From Gonatopus flavifemur (Eukaryota; Arthropoda; Insecta; Hymenoptera; Dryinidae): a DNA stretch of 64,000 bases. Both the position numbers and the translations under genes were made by a program. A model generated the notes under the pieces. It saw only the letters and a list, made by a program, of their open reading frames with translations, searched no databases and was not told where the DNA came from. Below are positions 46,850 to 57,965 of this stretch, piece after piece. The stretch is from the NCBI GenBank assembly GCA_018340375.1, contig JAFFJZ010000007.1, positions 25,952,001 through 26,016,000 of the forward strand, given 5' to 3'. The stretch's first letter is position 1, and each line of letters starts with the position of its first letter.

Positions 46850-47067
46850 CACTGAGAGATATTTATGGTTTTTACTATGGAATCATAAGAATGGGAAAAC
46901 ATACTGAGTTCTAATGAAATTCATTATAATATAATGAACTTTACTATGGCATAACAACAGAAACCTGATCAAATTCACAATGTTTTACAGTAAATTTCAT
47001 TAGAAGTCAGTATGTTCCCCCATTCCTATAATTCCATAGTAGATTGAACTGTAAATTTCTCTCAGTG
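46850..47067. mobile_element. Family-1 foldback, 218 bp
   Basis: Ends CACTGAGAGATATTTATGG and the mirror 'taaatttctctcagtg', flanked by TA. Arms pair: 'actatggaatcataagaatg' with 'cattcctataattccatagt', and 'ttctaatgaaattca' with its mirror. Confidence 0.86.
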
Positions 47068-47439
47068 TAGTATCCTTTCGAGTGTACTATAAAGATCACA
47101 TCAAATAGCTAACAGTTGACATTCACTTCTACCTTGTGGTGATTATCAACGATGAAGAAAAATTTTCAATTGAAATATACAATACATTGACATACTATAA
47201 CATACATTGTATTTTTCCACATTGAAATTGTTGTAAGACACATCGCATTGGATGGGGAAATGTTGTGAATTCTATTTTCCGAAGATAAACCGAGTAAAAG
47301 TGTATTGTCATGGGATATTCTTATCACTCAACTGTTTCATAATGACAGATCCCATTATCACACAACAAGTGATCCTCTACTACAAGTACTAGTATTCAAT
47401 ATGCGGATAGCCCGTCTGTCTATTCTTTCCTTGAGGTAT

Positions 47440-48690
47440 TTTTGACGATTCTATTCTGGAATATTTTGAATGTATCACAGAAAATAGGGAATATTTTGTA
47501 CATTTTTTTTATTTCCTCGAAGAGAGGAAGCTTAGTGATCGTTTTAGAGACCCGGAATTTTTTTCCCTCCAAAATCAAAATTTCTTACACCAAACGTGTC
47601 CCCAAAATTTACAATCTCGGTTTCGTGCCTTCATGTCAACATTTACACGAACGCGCATATTTCCCGTTTGAATTATCCAATCGTGATGAAATTTTTATCA
47701 CAATTGCAAGCAAAGTTAATGATGGTCCCATACTTGTTGCAGTTCGATGCGTGCACAAAAACTTGATGGAGAAGAGCAAATGTGCGAATGCCCATACCTT
47801 CGCCTCCTAGTATCCAATTGCGATAGAACTTATAACACGCTCCGGTTATGATCCGATAGTGGTCCCATATTAATTTCATTCCAATCGGTTGAAAATTGTG
47901 GAGAATTTTTTCTTGTGATTCGCATTATTTGACAATATTTTGAAAGCATGACTTCCCTATGCCCGTATTATCCGAATGCCATGGAACTGTGAGCATATTC
48001 ACTTCACGGGGTTTCAATTGTAAAATATTTTAATTTCAGGCAAATTAGAATTGAGGGAAGAAAACGGTGAGCAATAAATTTTCAGAGAAGATATGAAAAT
48101 TTTGTGGATGCCGCTACTATGCGGATATCTTCTGTTCCTATCGTCCAATCCTTATGAGATTTTTATCACGCTTATACGAAGTGTCAATAGTGATCCCATA
48201 TGAGTTTCAACCTCATGCTTACAGAAGAACGGCAGAAGGAAAGGAAATACTTTATCGGAAATTGTGATTTTGTCACCGTTTATATTTGTACTGAGAACCC
48301 AATTTCTAAGACTGAAAGGAACTTTTCTTTGCCCTCATTCTAATAAATCTTTTTTCAAATGGACAAAGTTTTCATCAGATTGAACCGAAAAATTCTCAAA
48401 TTGACACGGAAATATATCCCTTCTTGAACTCGAAGAATGTGATTTCAATTCAATGAAAAATCTTTCCATTGGAATGAATTATTTTGTTTTCATCGGAAAC
48501 AAGATTTATCAAAACGAGGGCGAAGAAATTGTCTTGTTTGTTTGAGTTTGAAAAATTGGGTTCTCGGTGTATGTCCCTGGTTATTTGATTGCAATGAAAT
48601 TTATATCACGTTTTAGTTACGATCTTACAATGGGTCCATACGAGTTTCGTCTCAATTGGTTGAGCAATGTAGAAACAATGTTTCTGCAAT
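47440..48690 (+). repeat. Dispersed repeat R, copy 2
   Basis: A second long R copy, colinear with 95-484, 1743-2079 and 7051-7290: 'gatcgttttagagacccgg', 'cgtgatgaaatttttatcac', 'cccatattaatttcattcca', 'ttgacaatattttgaaagca', 'atgcggatatcttctgttcc'. It shows that R is itself made of two or more diverged subunits, each with a 'cccatatgagtttcaacctc'-type block. It is interrupted by the foldback at 48289-48571. Confidence 0.65.
48289..48571. mobile_element. Family-1 foldback inside repeat R
   Basis: TACTGAGAACCCAATTTCTA on the left and 'aaaaattgggttctcggtgta' mirrored on the right. Interior arms share 'tctaagactgaaagg'-like and 'gaaagattttt'-like words. Flanks read TG on the left and TA on the right, so the exact boundary is uncertain. 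Removing it rejoins R. Confidence 0.72.
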
Positions 48691-48891
48691 ATTTGACAAT
48701 GTTTTCAGAAATGAGGAAGCTTTGTGCCTATAAATTTGTAGAGTTTCTAACTCAATATCTCAATAACTCAAAAAATCAGAACAATGTCACAAAAGAATGT
48801 AAAATCAATTATAATTTTCAGATTATTATGATATTCTGGATACCTCTGACGTTCAAGGAAATCTGCAAACAAGAAACAGTGTGTGAATATT

Positions 48892-49156
48892 CCCAGCCAG
48901 CACAAATGATCCTTCTGAATTTATAAAGACTCTTCGAGTACCTCTTGAATAGTCCACGTTACGCGACCAATAATTAATTTATGAATACAATGAATTGAAA
49001 ATGAGAATGTATTGAATGCCCGGGGAATACATTATGAAATCTTGATATGAGTTCTTTCTGAACATTAAGTTGTTCTTCAAGAGTTCATTTTGAATTCAAA
49101 GAATTCATAATAAATACATATTGATTGGCATGACGGAAACTCTTGTGCTGTATGAG
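48892..49156. mobile_element. Family-2 element, about 265 bp
   Basis: CCCAGCCAGCACAAATGATC and the mirrored right tip 'gaaactcttgtgctgtatgag'. The interior is AT-rich with 'gagttcttt' and 'gaattcat' words as in other family-2 copies. The target duplication is not clear. Confidence 0.58.
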
Positions 49157-49748
49157 CTGTAATCTATTGAGGTTTGTAACAATTCCGTGAATATTGGAAA
49201 TAGGTTCTCTAAACAGTATAATATTCGTATCGTGAGTTATTTTATCTGCAAATGTTTTGACAGAAATTTTGTACTCAAGGTCAGAGGTGGGTGATATTTA
49301 ACAGCATTGATATTTTTTATAGATAATTAATCAAGTTTGTATCAAAATTTATAAAATGTCGATCGAACATTTGCACAAATCTTCTAGAAAAATCTCGATG
49401 GTGTCCAACATCGCTTAACATTATTTGGGGTACCATATTTCTCATGCGGATAGATTTTCAAAATCATAAAGAGATTTAAATCATAGAGAGATTTTTTTTT
49501 GTCTTCACTCATGGAGGAGTTGTTTTTTATTTAGGATATGGGATTTTTACTTCGTTTTCAAAAATGAATTAAATTGAATGAATATCCGAGGGAGTGTACC
49601 TATGGGCAAAAAAATTTCTTGTAAAATAGTACATTGGTATATATGGAAAAGCCGCTCCCGATATGCGACATAGTGATTCATTACATTGCGCAGCCCGAAG
49701 TATGTGAACTAGAGTAACCGGGATTAGACTAGACAGAAATTGTGTATG

Positions 49749-50001
49749 CACTGTAAAAGATAATCGGAATTTTCCAATACGCAGTAACCGGAAAATTCTG
49801 ATGATGGGATAGGAAACCAATTTCCGGTACATGTTTATGAAATTTCCCATAAGTTAAATAGGTAATTCCAAATTTAATGGGATTTTTATTATCATTTAAC
49901 AGTGAATTTCCGATAAAATATGGAAAATTCCTAACGCATGTATATGTGTTGATAACTTCCGAACCTTCATGTGCAGTTTCCTATCAGAATGTTTTACAGT
50001 A
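49749..50001. mobile_element. Family-1 foldback with TG duplication
   Basis: The left tip CACTGTAAAAGATAATCGG and the right tip 'cagaatgttttacagta' mirror each other; TG lies on both sides (49747-49748, 50002-50003). Arms pair in part: 'ggaaaattctgatg' and 'gataaaatatggaaaattcc'. Confidence 0.68.
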
Positions 50002-50064
50002 TGGGAATAGGCATGCAAAAAATATGCATGGCTGTATCAATAAGATGATTCGAAGTCTCCATGT

Positions 50065-50248
50065 GGAGTAAGGGAAGGTAATTTGGTGACATTATGTGTT
50101 TGATTGTGAATAACTTCCGTAAATGAATGAATAGGAACCTATACCTCATTTAGTATATTGTTCCACACGTTTTCAACAATTGTATAGAGCACCAACGTTC
50201 CAGATTTGATCTGAATCAAAATATCCATAGGTAAGTGAATTTGTATTG
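50065..50248. mobile_element. DNA element B, end fragment
   Basis: The reverse of the right end of element B: 'aagggaaggtaatttggtga', 'ggaacctatacctcatttag', 'aaaatatccataggtaagtg'. It breaks off at about 50248 within 'aatttgtatt'. Only one end is present. Confidence 0.8.
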
Positions 50249-51027
50249 CATGGGAGATAAATAATTCGTTTGATTTTTTCTTTCAATATAGTATCAGATC
50301 AGTAAAATCAATATATATGGTCAGATATGTGAATTATTTGTTTATAATATAAATCAAAAATCCTACGCCGTTGTGAAAGATCAGTTATCGAAACGATTAC
50401 GATATTATAAGTGTCAACGACTTATAAAATACAGAAAGCACCTCAACAGGTTTCCTTTGATTAACTTTCAACGATAAGAAAGAAATCCAGTCCAAAAGAC
50501 TCTTCTACTCTCTCATCTACACAGTACTTTATCTAACTGTGAGCATGCCATGCAATTGAGGATATCATCAAAGAAAATCTGTTCATTTCATTTCATTTCA
50601 TACACATGTAATCTGAAGAATAGTGGAGAGCTTTTATCTAAATACTTGAATGGTTTATCTGCACTGTAACTTTCCCTTTCATACTTATGCCATTTGAGGA
50701 ACACCAGGATTCAATGAGAATTCCGTGGCAACGTTCCCTCAAGTAGATATTTACAACGTCTTGAATACTAGTACAGTTGAACGAATGATATATTTTTCAT
50801 CTAACGCATGAGTTGCATCTACAGATATTTTTATGTGAATTTTATCGATGTTTTTAAAATTCATCTCCGGAGAAATTGGTTCTTGGTTGAAGTGAAAAAA
50901 ATCCACATCATTCACGAAATGATTCAATTCAACAACCGTTCTTCCCTGTCCATAAAATCAGTAGAAAACGCTGAAAACAGTCAGACATGTGGATGTGAAT
51001 GCATTCTGATCCTAGAGATGACAATGC
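50249..51027. other. No gene seen
   Basis: AT-rich DNA with a short 'tttcatttcatttcat' run near 50585. The 92-codon frame at 50808-51086 has no motif and runs into the next palindrome. Confidence 0.35.
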
Positions 51028-51160
51028 CTAAAACTTTACGAGAAATGTTGCATCAGATGTTTTTCAGATATCTATTGGGTATCTAACAGACAATGTTCTA
51101 AAAGATGTTCATTCAATATTTAAAAAACGTCTTATGCAACATATTTCGTTTAGACTTGGT
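51028..51160. repeat. Short palindrome, about 130 bp
   Basis: 'gagaaatgttgcatcagatg' is mirrored by 'cgtcttatgcaacatatttc', and 'gatatctattgggtatct' sits near the centre. Related words occur at 41990-42210. Confidence 0.5.
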
Positions 51161-51203
51161 GTTCGTTGGATAGAATATAGGCTTGGTATGAGGCTGATTG
51201 ATA

Positions 51204-51419
51204 CACGGAGGAAAATAATGTGGTAAAATAGTATTATTTTGTCAAAAGTCGGCACAATTGCCTGATGGTCTCAGAGACTTTTTTTACCGACTGTAGTAAA
51301 AATTATTGCAGTTGTAATATTATATTTTACATTTCAGGAGTACTTCTCAAGAGATAAGAGATAATACTGTTAATTCACTAGAAAATGTTGTAATTTTCAT
51401 TCTATTATTTTCCTCCGTG
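51204..51419. mobile_element. Family-1 foldback, 216 bp
   Basis: Ends CACGGAGGAAAATAATGTGG and the mirror 'ctattattttcctccgtg', flanked by TA (51202-51203, 51420-51421). Inner pairing is modest. Confidence 0.78.
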
Positions 51420-51421
51420 TA

Positions 51422-52938
51422 GAGTAGGGTATCGCAACAAAACGGACTATTCTTGTTTCCGGGTTTCGTATGGAAATATATCAGTTTTTCATGTTTTGAG
51501 AGTCATCTCTAAAGATCAGCTAGGGAAAAAATTTTTAGGAGTTCCTGAAGATTTAAAAAATTTCTGAAGGGTAAGGTAGCAAGTGCCCGGAAGACCACTT
51601 ACTCGAAAGTATTGAGGTCTGCGGCTATTTGAGGAGAGCTGGGAACTTCTGGGAATTTTCCTCGAGTTCAAAAATCAAGTCTTTTGGGTAAATGCAATTT
51701 GAGACACTTACTACCTCACCTTTCTAAAGGTAGTCAAAATTCGTTTTTTTTATTTCTCAATTTTTTTTTTCGTTGCGGTAGAATTTAGTACCTAAAAGGA
51801 TAGTAACTTCCTCAAAGTTACAGCTCGAAGTATTTATTTTTGAAGGTCGCCTAAAATTTATAAACATTCTTTAATTCATTGCTTTTGATGTTTTCGAGCA
51901 ACCTTTGAATAGGACTTCGCACGAGACTCGCGTCAAAGAAAAATAAAATATTTACCAATAATTATTTCAATCTCTCGTCATATCAAGATGATCAAGATAA
52001 TTTGAGAGTATAAATGAAATCAACGGAATGTGGTGGAACCTTCATCATTAAAACAAAATCAGCAGAGATTATATATCGAAATATGCATCCAGACTAGTTT
52101 CGAGACTGAGAGGCTATCTTAGTTATCCTCTTCGATGAAATCGAAATTCCATGTAGTTTTGTTACACCTTAGGTACAAGTTCGAGTCCGTTCCAAATTTG
52201 TTTGTTTCAAATTTTCAGAACAGCCAATATAGATCATTTTTCAATTTAAGACGAGAGTCTCGTGCGAAGCCCTACTTTCGAGAATACATATTAACATTCA
52301 ACATGTGCTATTGCTTCTAATTAGCTCTCGATGGATAAGAATACACGACGAGATGAACAAGAGATTCAATACATCACTGGAATATAAATTTTCCTAATAT
52401 ATGAATCAAATTAATTAGGAGAATTAATCGAAATAATTAAATCAATTGAAATTTAATCAGATCAACAAATTGGATAATGAGTTGTTTGTATAAATTTTGA
52501 CAATGAATTTAAGAATGTTCATAAATTCTGAGCAGTTCTTAAAAGTAAATATTCTAAGCTGTGACTTTGAGGAATTCACTATTTTTTCAGGTACTGAATT
52601 TCATCGCATCGAGAGAGAAATGAAGAAATAAAGAACATTCATCTCGACTATTCTTGGGATTTCAAAAGATCTTGAGCGACACCTAAACATTTTTTTTCTG
52701 AGCTAATCTTTGGAAAAAACTCTGAAAATATGAAAAATTGACATATTATCATACGAGGCGCGAGAAAAAAAATTATCAGTTCCGTTACCCTAATGTATCG
52801 TGAATATTGATTGAGACATGAAGAAAATGATGTATCATGGGACGAGAAACCGTAAGGATAAACCTGACAGATTGTCAACAACCCGTACCAGAGATGAGTT
52901 GAAGAGATTGCCGATACATGAAAACCATGGTCCAGTTT
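51422..52938. other. No gene seen, about 1.5 kb
   Basis: AT-rich DNA. Two related words, 'ggacttcgcacgagactcgc' near 51911 and 'acgagagtctcgtgcgaagc' near 52249, are inverted and about 340 bases apart, and 'atttctgaagggtaaggtag' near 51570 is partly mirrored by 'actacctcacctttctaaag' near 51708; so a decayed foldback of 51.4-52.3 kb is possible. No coding content. Confidence 0.35.
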
Positions 52939-53293
52939 CCCACACAGCACCCAATGTCTCAGTAATATTTTTAAAATATTACAGTGTCTCGCTCAGAACG
53001 TTCTGTGTGAAATATTCATACAAGATCCTATAGATATTGCAGACACAAGATTCTGTTGAGAATGATCTGAGAATCTTCCAATTGAAACATTGCACATACA
53101 ATGATCTTTGATGTTCTGGAAATCGACGATGGGGAATATGCTGAATTTGTCGAAAATGAAATATTCTGAGCAGATGACTGTAGCATTAAGTTGTTCTTCA
53201 AGCAATATTTTATGAAGCAAAATAAATTTCCATACACTTGACCTAGGATTTGGTAAAATTTACAATTCAAAATCGAAAAAAACGCCTCCCCTA

Positions 53294-54962
53294 CACAGAG
53301 AAAAAAACAATAATTTTCATTCAAAATATGGATGAAAAATTATTATTTCTGTTTCCAAAACGGAGACATCGCGGACCAAGTCTGAAAATGACAGTCATAA
53401 TAGTAGCAATCTGAATTTATGACCGCAGAATTTATAATACAGGATTTCTATTAGAAAAAGATTTACATTTTGCAATTGTAGATGGTAATTTTTATTCAAT
53501 CGAAGATTGTAATTTTGATTTCATCATAGGGATTGAGAAAATAATATAAAAAAGTGAACTTGTTGTAGTTATTCTACTGGACTCTAATTAATCGGAAATT
53601 CACATCAGCTTACAGACAACGCCTTAACACCTACTTAGTATACCATATTCACGGATTCAAAATCTTAAAAACTATACGTTTTTCAATTATACTATTGAAT
53701 TAGCCTGTATTATCGACGGAATTTGGACACTAACATTTCGTAGAAAATTTTGCTTCCCAGGGAGACACACGAACTCTGATTTCACGCAAGTGATTGAAAG
53801 ATAACACGCGAACCGCTGAACCAATTCACCGCTGTGGGATTGGGGAGTTTTGGACGACACTTGAAGGCATTCAAGCATCAGAAGAAGCGCGAGTCAAATG
53901 TTGCGCCATTTTTTTCCATAAGTTATGCATTTACGGGAAATTTCAACTGCATAACAATGAAATCCACGATGAAGATCAATTTTCTAAATATAAGTTTTAG
54001 TCACTGATTCCGGGTGAGTAGAAGAGGGGTTCAAAAGTAATAATAACCTACAAATATCAAAATGTTTATAAATTTGTTTCTTAATAGCTGCAAACCAAGA
54101 GGAAAACTAATCTTACATTTGAAGTTCAGTGTTAGGTGTGCAAGTTTATGAAATAACCACCTATTTCAAATTCGGATTCATCAAGTGAATCGGATGAAAC
54201 AAATCAACGCAAATTTTACCCGCTCCTTCTGATAAAGTGCCCTTAACTATTTTTCAGAACAGAATATTCATAATAACCTGAGATGTAACATTTTCCAATA
54301 CATTTAGCGATTGCAATATGTTATTATCACATGAAAAATCTTCAATTTAATCAATCCTAAAAAGTATTTCGTGGCTGTATCTAAGTTTAAAGATTGTCCA
54401 ATGAAGATATGATGAGTTTTGAAAGAGGATTGATTTATTACGTGTCCAATGTCTTCTAACTCTTCCATTCTTGTCATATGTAGATCTCGCCGGTAACAAG
54501 TCGAGAACAATAAACTACGATTGAGCACAACGTGACGCATTAAAAATTTTGTTGCGCTCATTTTGAATGGAATCTGTGATTCGACCAATCACACACGAGT
54601 TACTGAAAATCACAATCTATGATAATGAATTGTGTTGAAAATACTGTTAATAATGACACATCAGAAATTTGATAAAAAATTACAGTTTAAAAGTTCAAAT
54701 TTCAAATATCCTTTATTCAAAGAATGGTTGGGATTAATACAATATTTTGATTGAAACGAGTGATTTATTGGATTCATTTATATATTTTTCAATAGATATG
54801 AATATTCTAATCATAGATTGTAATTCATATAAACGATGTTCACTATCTTCAAACATCGTATTTTAATTTCGTAGATTTTTGTTGGTGATTATCTACTTTT
54901 TACAGCGATATCCTCGTTACGTGAATGAAGATTGTAATTTTTGTTCTTTTTTTCTCTCAGTG
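53294..54962. mobile_element. Family-1 foldback, 1.67 kb with insertion
   Basis: The left tip CACAGAGAAAAAAACAATAA and the right tip 'gttctttttttctctcagtg' are mirrors, flanked by TA (53292-53293, 54963-54964). Near both tips, 'gattgtaattttgatt' and 'gaagattgtaatttttg' words pair. Its flanks join to a regular 142 bp array unit, which confirms the ends. The middle (about 53550-54750) is probably another insertion, including a tRNA-like stretch. Confidence 0.72.
53700..53850 (-). repeat. Possible tRNA-derived SINE fragment
   Basis: On the minus strand 'tggttcagcggttcgcgtgt' resembles a tRNA A-box region, and 'gagttcgtgtgtctccctgg' about 35 bases later resembles a B-box. This is the usual head of a SINE. 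I cannot form a full cloverleaf, so it is not called a tRNA gene. Confidence 0.4.
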
Positions 54963-55361
54963 TACGACCTATCCACTTTTCGTTCCAGAAGATTCTGAAT
55001 CGATTGGTCTATATCCCATAGAGACAAATTTTTGAAATTTTTTCATCAATTTGCTCCAGCACTTGGTAAATTTTGGAGGTGCAGTTTTTAAAAAATGTTC
55101 CTCTCAAGTGCCATTCATTCTCCATTTCAAAAGATTCTGAATCGATTAGTGTATATCGCACGACAACAAGTTTTCGAAGTTTTTCCATCGATCTTACTCA
55201 GCACTTTGTAAAATTTCAAATTTGAGGTTGAAAAACACCTCTCTTCCACGACCTACTCATTTTTTGTGTCAGAAGATTCTGAATCGACTGGTTTATATTC
55301 CACGGAAACGAATTCTTCAAACTCCCATCACGATGATTACAGTAAATAGCATTTTGAAGAT

Positions 55362-55556
55362 GGTGTCGTCATCTCGGAGATTGGCTGATGTGATAAAAGC
55401 CTCGACTCACACTCGCAGAACCCGGGTTCAATCCCCACTGGGGGAAGCTTCTCATAATCGACTTCGAAGCAGGTTGTCTTCCACTCAAAGCTCATTCATT
55501 ATTTGTGGAAGTAAACTCTGAAGAAATTTTTTTTCAACCCAAAGTAATATTTTGTA
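55362..55556 (+). repeat. tRNA-derived SINE, copy 1
   Basis: A polymerase III promoter is visible: an A-box-like 'tggctgatgtg' at 55382 and a good B-box 'ggttcaatccc' at 55425, followed by 'cactgggggaag'. The 3' part ends 'ccaaagtaatattttgtaag', shared with the copy at 60586-60785. The acceptor stem of a real tRNA is missing. Confidence 0.62.
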
Positions 55557-56126
55557 AGATGTTGAATATATATGCGATTGTTAAATTTTTTCCCGTACAG
55601 AATATCGCTCAAATGATTACATCAATATTTCAGAATGTCTCCAGAATGTTACCTCAATGATTTCAGGTATGTTTCAGAATATCTCCAGAATGTTACAAAG
55701 ATGGTGACATGAGATATCCTGCAGACATTCTGACAATTTTCTTGAGATATTTTCCAGAATATTACACATTCCAAATGTAATATTCTGACAATATTGCTGG
55801 GACATCCGGTGCTGTGTGGGTTCTGATTGATGCTATCACGTTTTCTGTTTGTCCATGCATGCTGACTGGCTCAGAAAACAAATTCAATTAATCACATAAT
55901 TTTTTTTCAAAGAAAAAGACGGGATATACGGACCATGATTTTACCATTGCGTTACCAATCTCTGCAATTTATACCTGCCCGTACCTTATGACGAGTTTCA
56001 TAACGCGCAAACTTCACAATCAATGCAACAGAGCGCGCTTGCTGAGACAGCTCGCCCGGTGGCTCGGATAACTCAAACCGGATAAAATTAAGGATGTCGC
56101 GGTCAATCATGTCGCTCAGGATGATG

Positions 56127-56257
56127 TCCCATGGAGCTGAAAAGATGCAAATTGCGCTGTGCGGAACCGATGGTTGAGGAAGGAGGTGATACTAGTGATC
56201 TCTTTTTTCAATCTTCGGTTCCGCACAACGCAATTCGCGTTTTTTCGACTCCATGGG
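56127..56257. repeat. GC-rich hairpin 1 of 3
   Basis: TCCCATGGAGCTGAAAAGAT with 'gcaaattgcgctgtgcggaac' is mirrored by 'gttccgcacaacgcaattcg' with 'ttttttcgactccatggga'. Arms are about 48 bases with a 35-base loop. Confidence 0.82.
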
Positions 56258-56352
56258 ACCACTGTTGCCATCGAAGTGCTAGATTTAATGGAATCGATTA
56301 ATCATATTCACTTATCCATAACAGAGAGTGCTAGAATGGCAACAGTGCATGG
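56258..56352. repeat. Hairpin 2 of 3
   Basis: CCACTGTTGCCATCGAAGTG with 'ctag' is mirrored by 'gtgctagaatggcaacagtg'. It directly abuts hairpin 1. Confidence 0.75.
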
Positions 56353-56372
56353 GATATCACTCTCAGTCAGTG

Positions 56373-56578
56373 GTCTCAGATTGGACTCGCAAACGTTACG
56401 CACACAGATGCAACTGTACGCGCAACCTAGCATGCTTTCTCCATTGCTCATCGGATAGTTGTCGGGAGAGTGAAAGAGAAAGCATGCTGGGTTGCGCGCG
56501 CAACCATAACCTCTCTTTTTTCACACCCTCGTACAGTTGCATCTGTGTGCGTAACGTTTGCGAGTCCAATCTGAGACG
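56373..56578. repeat. GC-rich hairpin 3 of 3
   Basis: GTCTCAGATTGGACTCGCAA, 'acgttacgcacacagatgca' and 'actgtacgcgcaacc' are mirrored by 'tcgtacagttgcatctgtgt', 'gcgtaacgtttgcgagtcca' and 'atctgagac'. An inner pair 'agcatgctttctc' and 'gagaaagcatgct' lies at the tip. Confidence 0.85.
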
Positions 56579-56640
56579 ACTGCTCTCAGTCCCCCCGTCG
56601 GTCGTATCACGGGTAGATTAGAGGATTACAGTGTTTTCGG

Positions 56641-57965
56641 ATTAGGCTAATTTGATAGTCAATCGGTGCCTTGATTTCCATCAATATCTGTCGATAACTA
56701 ATTGAACTATTCCAGAAATTTGGTGTTATTTAGTCTCTCAAAGTCCATATCGTAAAACGGAGTAAATAAAAACGTTCTTGGCTGTTGGGTCAACGCGTAA
56801 CTGACGTGAAACGTTACGAGCAATATTGATAATTAATAAATTGATTAGGTCATGATTGACTCAATGTTTGTCCGAGCCTGTTGCAAGCTATCACTCATCC
56901 TTGGTTCACTATAGATTGAATTAAATCTAGGCTACGATGGTTAGTCTTGGCCCAAGGTTGGTTCACTCTTTCACAAACGTTGATTTTATGATAGAAAAAA
57001 AATTAACAGAGCCTAAAATGATGTGATAACTTTATAGTCACACCAGTTTAATGTCCAAAATCGCTGAATTTGGGCTGCGTTGTGCCACCCTACAATCAAT
57101 GGTCAGTATTCATTTAGATATCGTTTCATATCCATATGTTAATTTCCTGAAACATCATCTACGACATTATTATATTTATCAAATCCCCTGAGAAGACTTC
57201 ACATCATCGTTCATAAGATACACACCTAAAATTATATGTTTGAGAATATACTTTCTGTACGAGTTTTTGATAACTTCAAAGAGTTATATGTGTTGGAAAG
57301 TTTTTTACATGTAGAATAGAGAAGGAACAAAAATAAAAGTATTTGAGGAAAAAAGAAGAAAGAGAGAATTAAAACATGTAATGCTTAATGTACGTAAGGG
57401 CTTTGGGAACGTGTGCACCCTCGTAAAAGAGGCTCATGAACGTGTGGGCGTCCACATGAATGGATGTGGATGATGAATGAAAGAAGAAGGGACGAGGAGT
57501 GGTAATGATGCTCCCTACATCCCTTTCCCTTACATGAACGAACCGTTTCATCATGCCCATCAAATATATGATGAATGATATCATTTTTATATCAAATTTT
57601 CATATTTTACTCGAAATCACTATGGAAACACTATAACGAGCAATCATATCATAAAATTATCTGAACGGAATTAAAGGTTGATACAAATAGCTTGTATACA
57701 TCCAAAAAAGTGGGTACATTCAATTTGAATAAATGACGAGAAATCTCAAATACCAAGAATCAAAGAAATTAATGAATTTGGGTCACAAAAACTGATACGC
57801 AAATTCTTAAAATGAAGAACAAAGGTAATTCATGCTTCTGGTGATATCATCTCGATTGTGAATCTGTTGACGCCAGCTTCATGAAAAGCTTCATGAAATC
57901 AGAATTTTCATTCTCCGCCAACCCGCTCCCTACTGAGCTTTTTGAATTGCGTGCAGTTTTGTATA
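56641..57965. other. No gene seen, about 1.3 kb
   Basis: AT-rich DNA with no motif-bearing frame. The minus-strand frame at 57369-57584 is unremarkable. No repeat boundary recognised. Confidence 0.35.

Larger units (their letters stand above)
53150..55345. repeat. Tandem array, unit about 142 bp, split by a foldback
   Basis: The anchor 'agaagattctgaatcgattg' or a close form recurs near 54987, 55130 and 55271. Each unit also has an 'agcactttgtaaaatttcaa' and an 'acctctcttccacgacctac' block. The block before the foldback (53235-53293, 'ggatttggtaaaatttacaa' and 'aacgcctccccta') is part of another unit, so the foldback at 53294-54962 inserted inside the array. Confidence 0.72.
52939..55820. mobile_element. 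Family-2 element, 2.9 kb with cargo
   Basis: CCCACACAGCACC on the left and GGTGCTGTGTGGG on the right are exact mirrors, with further pairing of 'aatgtctcagtaatattttt' against 'gtaatattctgacaatattg'. TT lies on both sides. Inside are a 142 bp tandem array, a family-1 foldback and SINE-like sequences. No transposase. Confidence 0.62.

Noticed and set aside
55382..55440. Possible tRNA gene
   Set aside because: The B-box is good but I cannot form the acceptor and anticodon stems; a SINE head fits better.
56159..56621. Overlapping 97-99 codon frames
   Set aside because: They fall on the GC-rich hairpin cluster, where low AT content makes open frames likely; no motif.
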